A stretch of DNA of 64,000 nucleotides. It comes from Candidatus Izimoplasma sp. ZiA1 (GTDB lineage Bacteria; Bacillota_I; Bacilli_A; Izemoplasmatales; Izemoplasmataceae). Location of the stretch: the NCBI GenBank assembly GCA_002285055.1, contig NQYJ01000004.1, positions 62,001-126,000 on the forward strand, given 5' to 3'. Position numbers and translations under genes: made by a program. Of this stretch, positions 44,395 to 53,183 are shown one piece after another. Positions within the stretch are counted from its first letter, which is position 1. Every line of letters begins with the position of its first letter. Under the pieces are notes generated by a model that was given only the letters and a program-made list of their open reading frames with translations, had not been told where the DNA came from and searched no databases.

Positions 44395-45917
44395 TATGCT
44401 TCACTCCTTTTTGAACCAGCCATATATAGTCCTAATTCATTTTCATTTGTTTTTTTAGGATCAAATTCGCCAACAGCTTCACCTTCATACATAACAATAA
44501 TTCTATCACTAACATTTAATACTTCATCTAATTCAAGAGAAATAAGTAAAACTGCTTTACCAGCATCACGTTGAGCGATTAATTGCTTATGAATATATTC
44601 AATAGCTCCAACATCAAGACCACGTGTAGGTTGAACAGCGATTAATAAATCAGTATCACGATCAATTTCTCTAGCAACGATTGCTTTTTGTTGATTCCCA
44701 CCACTCATTGATCTTGCTGATGTAGTTGGGCCTTTACCACTTCTAATATCAAAGTTAGCTATTAATTTTTTAGCATGTTGTCTAATTTCATCAAATCTCA
44801 AGAACCCTCGTTCTTGGAATTTTTCTTCAAAATAAGATTGTAAGATTAAGTTTTCTTCTAAACTATAGTCTAAAACTAAACCATGTTTATGTCTATCCTC
44901 AGGAATATGACTAACACCAGCATTATTTTTTTCTCTAACACTAAACTTAGTAATGTCGTTACCTTTTAACAAGATGTTACCACTAGTAACATGAGTTAAA
45001 CCTGTAATTGCTTCTACTAATTGTGTTTGTCCATTTCCTTCAATACCAGCAATACATAAAATTTCACCACGTTTTGCCTCAAAACTAATATCTTTAACAA
45101 CATCTTTTAAAAGACGATGATTTCTAACCGTAAGATTTTTAACTTCTAAAACAGTATCTTTAGGTTTAGCATCCTCTTTATCAACAACGAAGTTAACTTC
45201 TCTACCAACCATCATTTCTGCCATTTTTTCTACAGATGTGTTTTCTACTTCAACGGTACCAATGTATTTACCTTTTCGTAAAACACTACAACGATCAGCA
45301 ACTTGTTTAATTTCGTTAAGTTTATGAGTGATTAAAATAATCGACTTACCTTCTTTAGTTAAATCTTTCATAATTCCCATTAACTCTTCAATTTCTTGAG
45401 GAGTTAATACAGCTGTTGGTTCATCAAAAATTAAGATTTCAGCATCACGGTATAACATTTTTAAAATCTCTACACGTTGTTGCATACCAACACTTATATC
45501 TGAAATTAGTGAGCTAGTGTCAACTTTAAGTTTGTATTTGTCACTTAAATCATTAATCTTTTTTACAGCGTCATCGAACTTCAAAAAACCGAACTTCGTA
45601 TCTTCGTAACCTAAAACTATGTTTTCAGCTACTGTAAAGTTATGAACAAGTTTAAAATGTTGATGAACCATCCCAATACCATGAACATTAGCATCATTCG
45701 GATTAGTTATCACAACTTCTTCTCCACGAACTTTTATTGTACCTTCTTCTGGAGTGTATAAACCAAATAACACACTCATTAAAGTTGATTTTCCTGCACC
45801 GTTTTCGCCTAGCAATGCATGGATTTCACCTTTTTTTAATTGAAGAGTTACATTATCGTTTGCTTTAATACCCGGGAATTCTTTTGTAATATTAAGCATT
45901 TCAACAATATATTCCAT
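44394..45917 (-). CDS. Nucleoside-type ABC importer ATPase (two ABC domains)
   Basis: A 507-residue protein with two fused ABC domains, as in NupO/YufO and sugar importers. The first has Walker A GENGAGKST and LIFDEPTAVLTPQE. The second has a modified loop GIEGNGQTQ and SMSGGNQQKAIVAREI. Such degenerate second sites are normal in this family. GAGGTGA precedes the ATG. With the two permeases and the BMP protein it forms a complete importer. Confidence 0.93.
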   Translation of the reverse strand: MEYIVEMLNITKEFPGIKANDNVTLQLKKGEIHALLGENGAGKSTLMSVLFGLYTPEEGTIKVRGEEVVITNPNDANVHGIGMVHQHFKLVHNFTVAENIVLGYEDTKFGFLKFDDAVKKINDLSDKYKLKVDTSSLISDISVGMQQRVEILKMLYRDAEILIFDEPTAVLTPQEIEELMGIMKDLTKEGKSIILITHKLNEIKQVADRCSVLRKGKYIGTVEVENTSVEKMAEMMVGREVNFVVDKEDAKPKDTVLEVKNLTVRNHRLLKDVVKDISFEAKRGEILCIAGIEGNGQTQLVEAITGLTHVTSGNILLKGNDITKFSVREKNNAGVSHIPEDRHKHGLVLDYSLEENLILQSYFEEKFQERGFLRFDEIRQHAKKLIANFDIRSGKGPTTSARSMSGGNQQKAIVAREIDRDTDLLIAVQPTRGLDVGAIEYIHKQLIAQRDAGKAVLLISLELDEVLNVSDRIIVMYEGEAVGEFDPKKTNENELGLYMAGSKRSEA

Positions 45918-46035
45918 AATTTCACCTCATCATTCTTTTATATGGAACTAAAAAAAATACATAAAAAGATATATATAAATATTATATCTTATATTGATTA
46001 TAATTAAAACTGTTTTTCTAGTCAACTAAAATGGA

Positions 46036-46071
46036 CAAAATAAAGGAGCTATGAATTAATCCTCATAGCTC
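46036..46071 (-). terminator. Hairpin between the BMP gene and the ABC genes
   Basis: On minus, GAGCTATGA and TCATAGCTC (46063-46071 and 46046-46054) form a 9-bp stem followed by CTTTATTTT. It is probably a partial terminator that leaves the binding protein in excess over the membrane parts. Confidence 0.75.
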
Positions 46072-46098
46072 ACTTTAGTCTTAATATTTAATTTAAAA

Positions 46099-47349
46099 TT
46101 ATTGTTTTTTTCCCATGAAGAACATTACTCCAGCACCAGCAGCAGCACCAATTACTACTCCTAAAACACCGAATAATACTTCATTATTTTTTACTTCTTC
46201 AGTTGTATCTTCAGCAGGTGTATATGTACCACCAATTGCATCAGCAGAAGGAGCATCGAAATCCATAAATGATTTAGCTGCAGCATATTGAGTTGCATCT
46301 AATTCAGTAAAGAATGTTACTAATTCTTCATGACTTGCAGGAACTACAACAGTACCATCTACTAATTTAGCATAAATTGCGTCATAAGCAGCTTGATTGA
46401 AAGTTGTAAATCTTGAAGTATCCATAGGTAATGCAACACCATCGTTTACAGCACCTTTAGTTACAGTTGTTCCACCAACAAATGCGTCATCAACATATAA
46501 TTGTAAAGCTTGTTTAACTGCTTCACCTAATTGTTTCATAGCAGATGTTAATACAGTAGCAGATTGACCTGATTGATCAATATCTACACCAATCATTAAT
46601 GCGCTATTATCAGAAGCAGCAGCCATAACACTTGCACCAGCTCCACCAGCAGCACTAAAGATTACTTCAGTTCCACTAACGTACCATGAAGATGCTAAGT
46701 TTTTATGTTCGTCACTAGGACCGAAATCTCCGAAGTATGTATATCTATCACTATTGAAATCTAGTACAATATCCATTTCTTCAGCAGCATAGTAAGCACC
46801 AGCTACAAATCCAACACCGAATTTAACTACTGCAGGTACAGCCATACCACCAGTAAATCCTAATGAAGTATATCCTTCTTTAACAGCTGCATAACCAGCT
46901 AAGAATCCACTTTCATGTTCGTTGAATAAGATAGGCATAGTATTCGCTGCAGTTTCAAATGTAGCGTAATCTGGAGTATGAGGTACACCATCAATTAAGA
47001 TAAACTTAACATCAGGATAAGTTGTTTGAGCAGCGTATACACTTGATTCAAATAAGAATCCAGGTGTAACAACTACTTTAGCCCCACCTTGAACAGCTAA
47101 ATCAATAGCAGCCAAATATGCATTATCTGAAATTTCAGCAGGTTTGTAATATTTATAAGTTAAACCTTCAGCATCACAAAATTCTGTAATACCTTCCCAA
47201 GTACCTTGGTTGAATGATTCATCATCGATAGTTCCTGAATCCGTAATCATTGCAATTTCAAAGTCACCATCTGCAGCTAAAACGTCTGTAGTATTGTTTA
47301 AACCAAATACTAATACGAAAGCAGCAATTAAAACTAATAATTTTTTCAT
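46099..47349 (-). CDS. BMP-family nucleoside-binding protein with C-terminal membrane anchor
   Basis: A 416-residue substrate-binding protein of the BMP/Med family. It has a signal peptide (1-26, KKLLVLIAAFVLVFG) and the family motifs DSGTIDDESFNQGTWEG and ESGFLAGYAA. Relatives are usually lipoproteins with a lipobox Cys; there is no Cys in or just after this signal. Instead the C terminus ends in a spacer (PAEDTTEE), a 22-residue glycine/alanine-rich hydrophobic helix (about 391-412) and GKKQ, which looks like a membrane anchor. AGGAGGA and a strong promoter precede it. Confidence 0.92.
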   Translation of the reverse strand: MKKLLVLIAAFVLVFGLNNTTDVLAADGDFEIAMITDSGTIDDESFNQGTWEGITEFCDAEGLTYKYYKPAEISDNAYLAAIDLAVQGGAKVVVTPGFLFESSVYAAQTTYPDVKFILIDGVPHTPDYATFETAANTMPILFNEHESGFLAGYAAVKEGYTSLGFTGGMAVPAVVKFGVGFVAGAYYAAEEMDIVLDFNSDRYTYFGDFGPSDEHKNLASSWYVSGTEVIFSAAGGAGASVMAAASDNSALMIGVDIDQSGQSATVLTSAMKQLGEAVKQALQLYVDDAFVGGTTVTKGAVNDGVALPMDTSRFTTFNQAAYDAIYAKLVDGTVVVPASHEELVTFFTELDATQYAAAKSFMDFDAPSADAIGGTYTPAEDTTEEVKNNEVLFGVLGVVIGAAAGAGVMFFMGKKQ

Positions 47350-47381
47350 TGAAATCCTCCTATTATTTTTATTCTATATTT

Positions 47382-47410
47382 ATTATAGGTAAAATATGGC
47401 TTTTTGTAAA
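47382..47410 (-). promoter_or_regulatory. Promoter of the BMP importer operon
   Basis: On minus, TTTACA (47405-47410) and TATAAT (47382-47387) are spaced by 17 nt. Confidence 0.85.
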
Positions 47411-47444
47411 GGCTTTCCTCTATTTTACACTTTAATAACCTTAA

Positions 47445-49118
47445 TTATAATTGTGTATCAATAATAACTGGGATTATAATTGGTCTTCTTTTTGTCTCTT
47501 TATATAAGAACTTACTAATCCCATCTTTTACATTATCTTTATAAACGCGCCAATCAACATATTTATTTTTAAATATTTTTTCACTAACACTATAAAATAT
47601 TTCTTGGACACTTTTAATTAATTCTTCATTTTCCTTCATATAAACAAACCCTCTACTAACAATCTCAGGTTCATTTAACACTTTTCTTTTCCTAGCATCA
47701 ACATTAGCGACAATTAACATAACACCATCTTGAGACAATAATTCTCTATCTCTTAATACAACATCATTTAAATCACCATCTAAAATTCCATCTACTAAAA
47801 CATCGCCACTACTAATATTTTTGTTTTGAGAAACAAGCTTTCCATCTTTAAACTCTAAAACTTGTCCGTTATTTAGAATTGGAACATTAACCTCATCATA
47901 ACCTAATTGAACAGCTAAATCTCTTAAAGCATATTGATGACGATATTCACCAATTACAGGAACAACAAACTCAGGATCTAACATATTTATTAGTAATTTT
48001 AAATCTTCACTACTAGCATGAGCTGGTGGTAAAATATCTTTACTAATTTTAATCACATTGGCATCAAAACGATATAATATATCTAAAGTTCTAGCTGCAA
48101 TCTTTTCAGTACCTGGGATTGGCGGTGTCATTAGGATAACAGTATCTTCTTTATCAATATGAATCAGACGATCTAGTTTTTTAACCATTCTTTGCAACAT
48201 ATAAAATGGCTCATGACGATCTCCTGTAACTAAAACAACACTATCCTTTAACTCGTTTTTATTCTTATCATCTATAAACTTTAAATTTACTAATTTTTCC
48301 TCTGGGATTTTTAAGTAACCTAAGTTTACTGCTATATCAACGCTACGTTGAGTTTTTCTACCAATTATTGCAATACTTCTGTTATATTCTAAAGAAATAT
48401 CAATAATTTTTTGAATTCTAACTAAATCAGTACTAAAGGCACTAACGATAATTCGGCTTTCAGCAGAATAAAAAGCCTGGTTTAATGCATAATCTAAACC
48501 TTCACTACTATGAGAATAACCTACTCTTTCAGCTCCTAAGCTTTCTGTTAATAAACAAAGGATTTTATTATTAGCTATTTGCGAAAGCTTTTTAAAACTA
48601 GTTTGATATACTTTTGATACATTTTGATCAAAATTAAAATCAGGACTATACACAAAAGTTCCATCTACAGTATGAAATGCCATACCTAAACTCTCAGGGA
48701 TTGAATGTGTTGTTGAATAAAAATCAACTTTAACATCTTTAAATTTTAAAGTCTCATCAATAGAAACTTTATGGAATGTATAATCATCAATTACTAAACC
48801 TTGATCCTCCATTGAGTCTTTTAATAAAGCTAAAGTAAAGTAAGAAGCATAGATAGGAACATTGATTTGTTTTAACAATCTTGGAACTGCTCCAATATGA
48901 TCTTCATGACCATGACTTAAAAATAACCCCTTTACTTTCTTACTATTTTCCTCAAGATAAGTAAAATCAGGAATAATTGAATCTACTCCAAATAATTCTA
49001 AACTAGGATATTTTAACCCAGCATCCATTATAAAAATTTGTTCTTCTGTCTCCAAACAGAACATATTTTTTCCGTTTTCACCAAGCCCACCAAGGGCATA
49101 AAATTTAATATTACTCAT
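47445..49118 (-). CDS. rnj: Ribonuclease J
   Basis: A 557-residue metallo-beta-lactamase/beta-CASP RNase. The zinc motif is SHGHEDHIG (H69, H71, D73, H74), PGTEK lies in the beta-CASP part, and the C-terminal domain has SRGFVYMKENEEL. RNase J combines 5'-3' exo- and endonuclease activity in mRNA decay in Gram-positives. I cannot tell J1 from J2. AGAGGTGA precedes the ATG. It is divergent from recU. Confidence 0.95.
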   Translation of the reverse strand: MSNIKFYALGGLGENGKNMFCLETEEQIFIMDAGLKYPSLELFGVDSIIPDFTYLEENSKKVKGLFLSHGHEDHIGAVPRLLKQINVPIYASYFTLALLKDSMEDQGLVIDDYTFHKVSIDETLKFKDVKVDFYSTTHSIPESLGMAFHTVDGTFVYSPDFNFDQNVSKVYQTSFKKLSQIANNKILCLLTESLGAERVGYSHSSEGLDYALNQAFYSAESRIIVSAFSTDLVRIQKIIDISLEYNRSIAIIGRKTQRSVDIAVNLGYLKIPEEKLVNLKFIDDKNKNELKDSVVLVTGDRHEPFYMLQRMVKKLDRLIHIDKEDTVILMTPPIPGTEKIAARTLDILYRFDANVIKISKDILPPAHASSEDLKLLINMLDPEFVVPVIGEYRHQYALRDLAVQLGYDEVNVPILNNGQVLEFKDGKLVSQNKNISSGDVLVDGILDGDLNDVVLRDRELLSQDGVMLIVANVDARKRKVLNEPEIVSRGFVYMKENEELIKSVQEIFYSVSEKIFKNKYVDWRVYKDNVKDGISKFLYKETKRRPIIIPVIIDTQL

Positions 49119-49266
49119 GTTCGTTCACCTCTTTTAACATCATTAATTATTATATCATACTCTTGCACATAAAAGCGATTAAGTACGAAAAAAAGAATTA
49201 TTTTTCATTATAAATTCTAATTAAAAAAACTCTAAATGTGGTATATTTATATTAGGAGTGATGTAT

Positions 49267-49845
49267 ATGATTAAATACCCAAACAAAAAAGAATCATTCA
49301 AAGCACCAAAAATCAGCACAAAAAATAGAGGGATGGGATTTGAAAATGTTATTAATGAGACTAATGAGTATTATCTTAATAATAACTTAGCAGTCATTCA
49401 TAAAAAACCAATTCCAATACAAATAGTTAAAGTTGATTACCCCTCAAGAAGCGCTGCTGTAATTAAGGAAGCATATTATAAAGTTCCTTCTACTACAGAC
49501 TATAATGGTTTATATCAATCAAGATATATTGATTTTGAAGCAAAAGAAACAAATAATCTAACATCGTTTCCACTCCAAAATATCCATCCTCATCAAATCA
49601 AACATTTAGAAGAAATTGACAAACAAGGCGGAATAGCATTTATCCTCGTTTATTTCAAAAAACTTGATCAAGTTTATTATTTGAGTATTAGTAAACTTCT
49701 AGGTTTTGTTGATAGATCACAAACCGGAAGAAAGAGTATCGCGCTAGATGAGTTTAAACAGTTTGGACATTATATAAAAGAGGGTTTTAACCCAAGAATT
49801 GATTATTTAAAGATTGTTGATAAATATATTAAAGGCTCAAAATAG
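49267..49845 (+). CDS. recU: Holliday-junction resolvase RecU
   Basis: A 192-residue PD-(D/E)XK resolvase. The core is STTDYNG and IDFEAKET with D78, D89, E91 and K93; GMGFENVIN and NIHPHQIKHL are further family blocks. AGGAG at 49254-49258 is 8 nt from the ATG at 49267 and too close to the one at 49261. RecU cuts junctions in organisms that lack RuvC, fitting the RuvA encoded at 29084. The usual neighbour ponA is absent. Confidence 0.95.
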   Translation: MIKYPNKKESFKAPKISTKNRGMGFENVINETNEYYLNNNLAVIHKKPIPIQIVKVDYPSRSAAVIKEAYYKVPSTTDYNGLYQSRYIDFEAKETNNLTSFPLQNIHPHQIKHLEEIDKQGGIAFILVYFKKLDQVYYLSISKLLGFVDRSQTGRKSIALDEFKQFGHYIKEGFNPRIDYLKIVDKYIKGSK

Positions 49846-49858
49846 AGCCTTTTTATTT
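49831..49858. terminator. Bidirectional terminator, recU and glgA
   Basis: AAAGGCTC (49831-49838) pairs with GAGCCTTT (49845-49852). The recU stop codon is in the loop, and T-runs follow on plus. Confidence 0.8.
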
Positions 49859-51262
49859 ATTTTCAATTAACTTTCTATATAACTTCTCATAACTTATCGC
49901 AGAATTATTCCAAGAAAAATCGTTTTTGAGTCCTCTTTTAATTAAACGATTCCATATATCTTTTTGTTTATAAATTTTAATTGCCTCGACAATTTTGTTC
50001 ATTAAATCCTTAGCTGTATAATTATTAAACATAAATCCATCGCCATTTAACGAAAAAAAATCCAATGGTTCAACTGTATCTTTTAATCCACCAGTATTTC
50101 TTACAAGCGGAATTGTACCATATCGATAACTAATCAATTGAGATAAACCACAAGGTTCAAAACGAGAAGGCATTAAAAAGATATCACTACCTGCATATAT
50201 TTTTTTAGCGAGTATTTCATTGTAACCAATAAATACTCCTACACTTTTTGGATATTTATTATGGAGTTCCTCAAAGAATAGTTCAGTTGAACTATCACCA
50301 TATCCAAGAAGAATAAAATTAATTTTGTATGTTGTTATTAGTTCTTCTATTATTTCTTTTAAGAGATCAAATCCTTTAATATCATTAATTCTTGAGATAA
50401 TACTAACAAGAGGTCCTCTTTGTTTTATGATATTGAATTCTTCTAAAAGTTTTTCCTTATTTATACGTTTACCTTTAACATAGTTATTCAATGTAAAATT
50501 GAAATAAATATCCTCATCAGTTTTAGGATTGTAATAATCATAATCAATACCATTTATGATACCACTAAGTTTGTCTTTTTTTTGATTTAAAATATTGTTG
50601 AGTCCATAACCATATTCAGCACTTAATATTTCAGTTGAATATGTTTTGGATACTGTAGTAACAAAATCAGATAACATAATCCCAGTTTTTAAAAAGTTAA
50701 CTTGATCATTTAGAATAAAGACATCATTAATTTCTTCTTTCAAGTATTCCATTAATTCAATAGGAAAGATTCCTTGAAAAGTAAGATTATGAATTGTAAA
50801 TAATGTTTTGATTTTTATATTATTTTTTCTAAGTAAATATGGGACAAAACCACTTTGCCAATCGTTTAGATGGATAATATCTGGATAACTATAAAAGTAA
50901 GAAAGCGACTTAATAATTGCCTTATTAAAAAAATAATATCTTTCACCATCATCATGATGACCATACAAAGTATCTCGATTACCAAAGTAATTATGGTTAT
51001 CAATAAAATAGATACAAACCCCATCTTTAAAAAGAGAGAAAAGATTTATTTTTTCAACCCTAGATCCAATTTCAATATCATAAGATGATATAAGTCTAAT
51101 ATTTTTTTCAACATCTTGCTTAATAATTCCGTGTAGAGGTAAAACTAAAGAAACATCAATATTACGATTTCCTAAGGCTTTTGGTAATGAACCAAGAACA
51201 TCAGCTAAACAACCGGTTTTAGCATATGGTATTGCTTCACTTCCTACAAATAATACATTCAT
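49853..51262 (-). CDS. glgA: Glycogen synthase, ADP-glucose type
   Basis: A 469-residue GT5 glycosyltransferase. The N-terminal ADP-glucose loop reads EAIPYAKTGCLADVLGSLPKAL (wraps 9-30 in two parts), and the C-terminal half has MPSRFEPCGLSQ and GGLKDTV. The conserved KTGGL motif has Cys18 instead of the second Gly, which is unusual. AAGGTGGTGA before the ATG at 51262 sets the start. No glgC, glgB or glgP lies in the window, so the pathway cannot be completed here. Confidence 0.93.
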   Translation of the reverse strand: MNVLFVGSEAIPYAKTGCLADVLGSLPKALGNRNIDVSLVLPLHGIIKQDVEKNIRLISSYDIEIGSRVEKINLFSLFKDGVCIYFIDNHNYFGNRDTLYGHHDDGERYYFFNKAIIKSLSYFYSYPDIIHLNDWQSGFVPYLLRKNNIKIKTLFTIHNLTFQGIFPIELMEYLKEEINDVFILNDQVNFLKTGIMLSDFVTTVSKTYSTEILSAEYGYGLNNILNQKKDKLSGIINGIDYDYYNPKTDEDIYFNFTLNNYVKGKRINKEKLLEEFNIIKQRGPLVSIISRINDIKGFDLLKEIIEELITTYKINFILLGYGDSSTELFFEELHNKYPKSVGVFIGYNEILAKKIYAGSDIFLMPSRFEPCGLSQLISYRYGTIPLVRNTGGLKDTVEPLDFFSLNGDGFMFNNYTAKDLMNKIVEAIKIYKQKDIWNRLIKRGLKNDFSWNNSAISYEKLYRKLIENK

Positions 51263-51357
51263 AAAAATCACCACCTTAATTTTTATTATACATCAATTCT
51301 TTAGCAATTTAAAGTGGGGTAGTTAGAAGCCTTTAACAAAGCTCTTAACCTAAATTA

Positions 51358-51371
51358 AGATAGCGTTTACA
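51358..51371 (+). promoter_or_regulatory. Possible cre-like operator
   Basis: AGATAGCGTTTACA matches 12 of 14 positions of the CcpA operator pattern TGWAANCGNTNWCA and lies 18 nt upstream of the -35 box. Confidence 0.4.
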
Positions 51372-51389
51372 AAAAAGAAAAAATAATTG

Positions 51390-51418
51390 TTGATTATTGG
51401 TTATTTTTAAAATATAAT
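51390..51418 (+). promoter_or_regulatory. Promoter for the Gate-domain gene
   Basis: TTGATT (51390-51395) and TATAAT (51413-51418) are spaced by 17 nt. Confidence 0.75.
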
Positions 51419-51451
51419 TTGTATTGAATTTTATCATTATGGAGGATTATT

Positions 51452-52621
51452 ATGAAAAAGAAACCATATTCGATAGAGAGTTTTGTGATTGTAGGAATTG
51501 CTTTAATTCTTTTCGTTTATTTTAGCTCAGTAATGGGTACTGCAAATTTTTTAAAAACAATTATTCAAACTAGTTTTTACTTATTAACTGAAGTTGCATT
51601 TTGGATAATGGGTGTTGCTGTATTAACTGGAGCAATGGCAGGGATATTTAGTGAATTTGGGGTAATAGCATTAATTAATATTATCTTTGGTCCTGTTGTT
51701 AGATGGATTTATAAATTACCTGGTGTAGCGGGTATTGGGGCTTTATCAGCCTATTTATCAGATAATCCTGCTGTTATATCTTTATATAAAGAAAAAGAAT
51801 TTAGGAAACGATTTAAAGATTACCAAATTCCAGTACTTTGTAACTTAGGAACAAGCTTTGGAATGGGATTAGTAATTGCTGTTACATTTTTAGCTCTAGG
51901 TAATAAATTTGAAGGAAACTTCTTTCAAGCTGTATTAATTGGAGTTGTTGCTGCTGTTATTGGTAGTGTGGTAAGTGTTAGATTACTAACACACTATGCT
52001 AAAAAACAATATCAAATAGAAAAAGATGATAATCCGATTAAAGTTGTTGAAGGTGATGAGTTTTACCGTGAAACAAGACAGGGTAGTGTTGTAAATAGAT
52101 TATTAGAAAGTGCACTTGATGGTGGTAAAAACGGAGTTGATATAGGACTTCAGATTATTCCTGGGATCTTAATAATTTCAACATTTGTTATGATGATTAC
52201 TTATCCAATGCCTGATGGTGGTTATACTGGAGCACATTTAGAAGGTGTGGGGTTATTACCAGCAATTGGAGAACATTTAATGTTTATTTTTAAACCTTTA
52301 TTTGGTTTTACACATCCTGAGGCTATAGCTTTCCCACTTATTAGTTTAGGAAGTGCTGGAGCTGCTGTAGGAATTGTGCCTGACTTTTTGAGTTCTGGAT
52401 ATGTTAGTGTTAAGGATATTGCTGTATTTACTGCAATAGGTACCACATGGAGTGGTTATTTAAGTACTCATGTTAGTATGATGGATGCTTTAAAATCGAG
52501 AGCATTAACAACAAAAGCAATTTTCTCTCATACTATTGGTGGTCTTGTTAGTGGGGTAGTCGCAAACTATTTGTATATTTTGTTAGTACCACTTATAGCT
52601 TGGATTTCTGGTTTATTCTAA
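51452..52621 (+). CDS. Nucleoside-recognition (Gate) domain membrane protein
   Basis: A 389-residue polytopic protein. It has SAYLSDNPAVISLYKEKEF in the first Gate-like half and FGFTHPEAIAFPLISLGSAGAA in the second, with about nine hydrophobic segments. This resembles the family annotated CD0519/CD1768 in clostridia, whose substrate is unknown; Gate domains occur in nucleoside transporters and ferrous-iron protein FeoB. TGGAGG precedes the ATG. The cre-like site suggests carbon control. It may complement the BMP importer and the phosphorylase at 53182. Confidence 0.75.
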   Translation: MKKKPYSIESFVIVGIALILFVYFSSVMGTANFLKTIIQTSFYLLTEVAFWIMGVAVLTGAMAGIFSEFGVIALINIIFGPVVRWIYKLPGVAGIGALSAYLSDNPAVISLYKEKEFRKRFKDYQIPVLCNLGTSFGMGLVIAVTFLALGNKFEGNFFQAVLIGVVAAVIGSVVSVRLLTHYAKKQYQIEKDDNPIKVVEGDEFYRETRQGSVVNRLLESALDGGKNGVDIGLQIIPGILIISTFVMMITYPMPDGGYTGAHLEGVGLLPAIGEHLMFIFKPLFGFTHPEAIAFPLISLGSAGAAVGIVPDFLSSGYVSVKDIAVFTAIGTTWSGYLSTHVSMMDALKSRALTTKAIFSHTIGGLVSGVVANYLYILLVPLIAWISGLF

Positions 52622-52650
52622 AAAAAAAGGACATTTGTCCTTTTTTATTT
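52621..52650. terminator. Bidirectional terminator
   Basis: AAAAAAGGAC and GTCCTTTTTT enclose a four-base loop, with A- and T-runs on both sides. Confidence 0.85.
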
Positions 52651-52986
52651 TTAATAAATACTACGAAGTCCAAAAATAATTAAAGCAACCCACACAATAA
52701 ATAACATAATAGGTGATAAAACTCCAGTAATTATTGTTTTAGTAAGATTAAAGGGTCTTTCTTCAATTTTGCCTTTGATATTCTTAATAATATATATAAT
52801 AATCATAATAATCGAGTACGCAAAACTAAATAAATAGAAAAAGAATAGAATTGCAAAGAAGTTAGCTAGTAACTGATCATTATTATCAAAGATATATAAA
52901 CCGAAGAAAGTTAAAACTATAGATAATAATACTATCCCTATAAAGATTTTAAAAAAGAGATTCTGATATTTATCATAATTGTTCAT
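52651..52986 (-). CDS. Small three-span membrane protein, unknown
   Basis: A 111-residue protein with three hydrophobic segments, about residues 12-32, 41-64 and 85-107, and a basic loop (KNIKGKIEERPFNLTK) before the last. AAGGAG places the start at 52986, shortening a longer frame that begins at 53061. I do not recognise the family. It is convergent with the Gate-domain gene and separated from the phosphorylase gene by about 200 bp. Confidence 0.6.
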   Translation of the reverse strand: MNNYDKYQNLFFKIFIGIVLLSIVLTFFGLYIFDNNDQLLANFFAILFFFYLFSFAYSIIMIIIYIIKNIKGKIEERPFNLTKTIITGVLSPIMLFIVWVALIIFGLRSIY

Positions 52987-53154
52987 AGTATCACGCTCCT
53001 TACTTATAATGTACTCTTTTTTACTGATCTTTTTCCATTGTTTTGCGTTATTATTGTCCATTAGAGATAAGTGTAATAGTTGACTATGTCAGTAATCATA
53101 TATTAATTAACACCTTTAATTGGTTTTTAAAAAACTTTTTATTTAATTGACCGA

Positions 53155-53183
53155 ATAAAAAAAGCAGATTTCTCTGCTTTTTT
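53155..53183 (-). terminator. Terminator of the nucleoside phosphorylase gene
   Basis: On minus, AAAGCAGA and TCTGCTTT (53173-53180 and 53161-53168) form a stem followed by a T-run. Confidence 0.88.
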
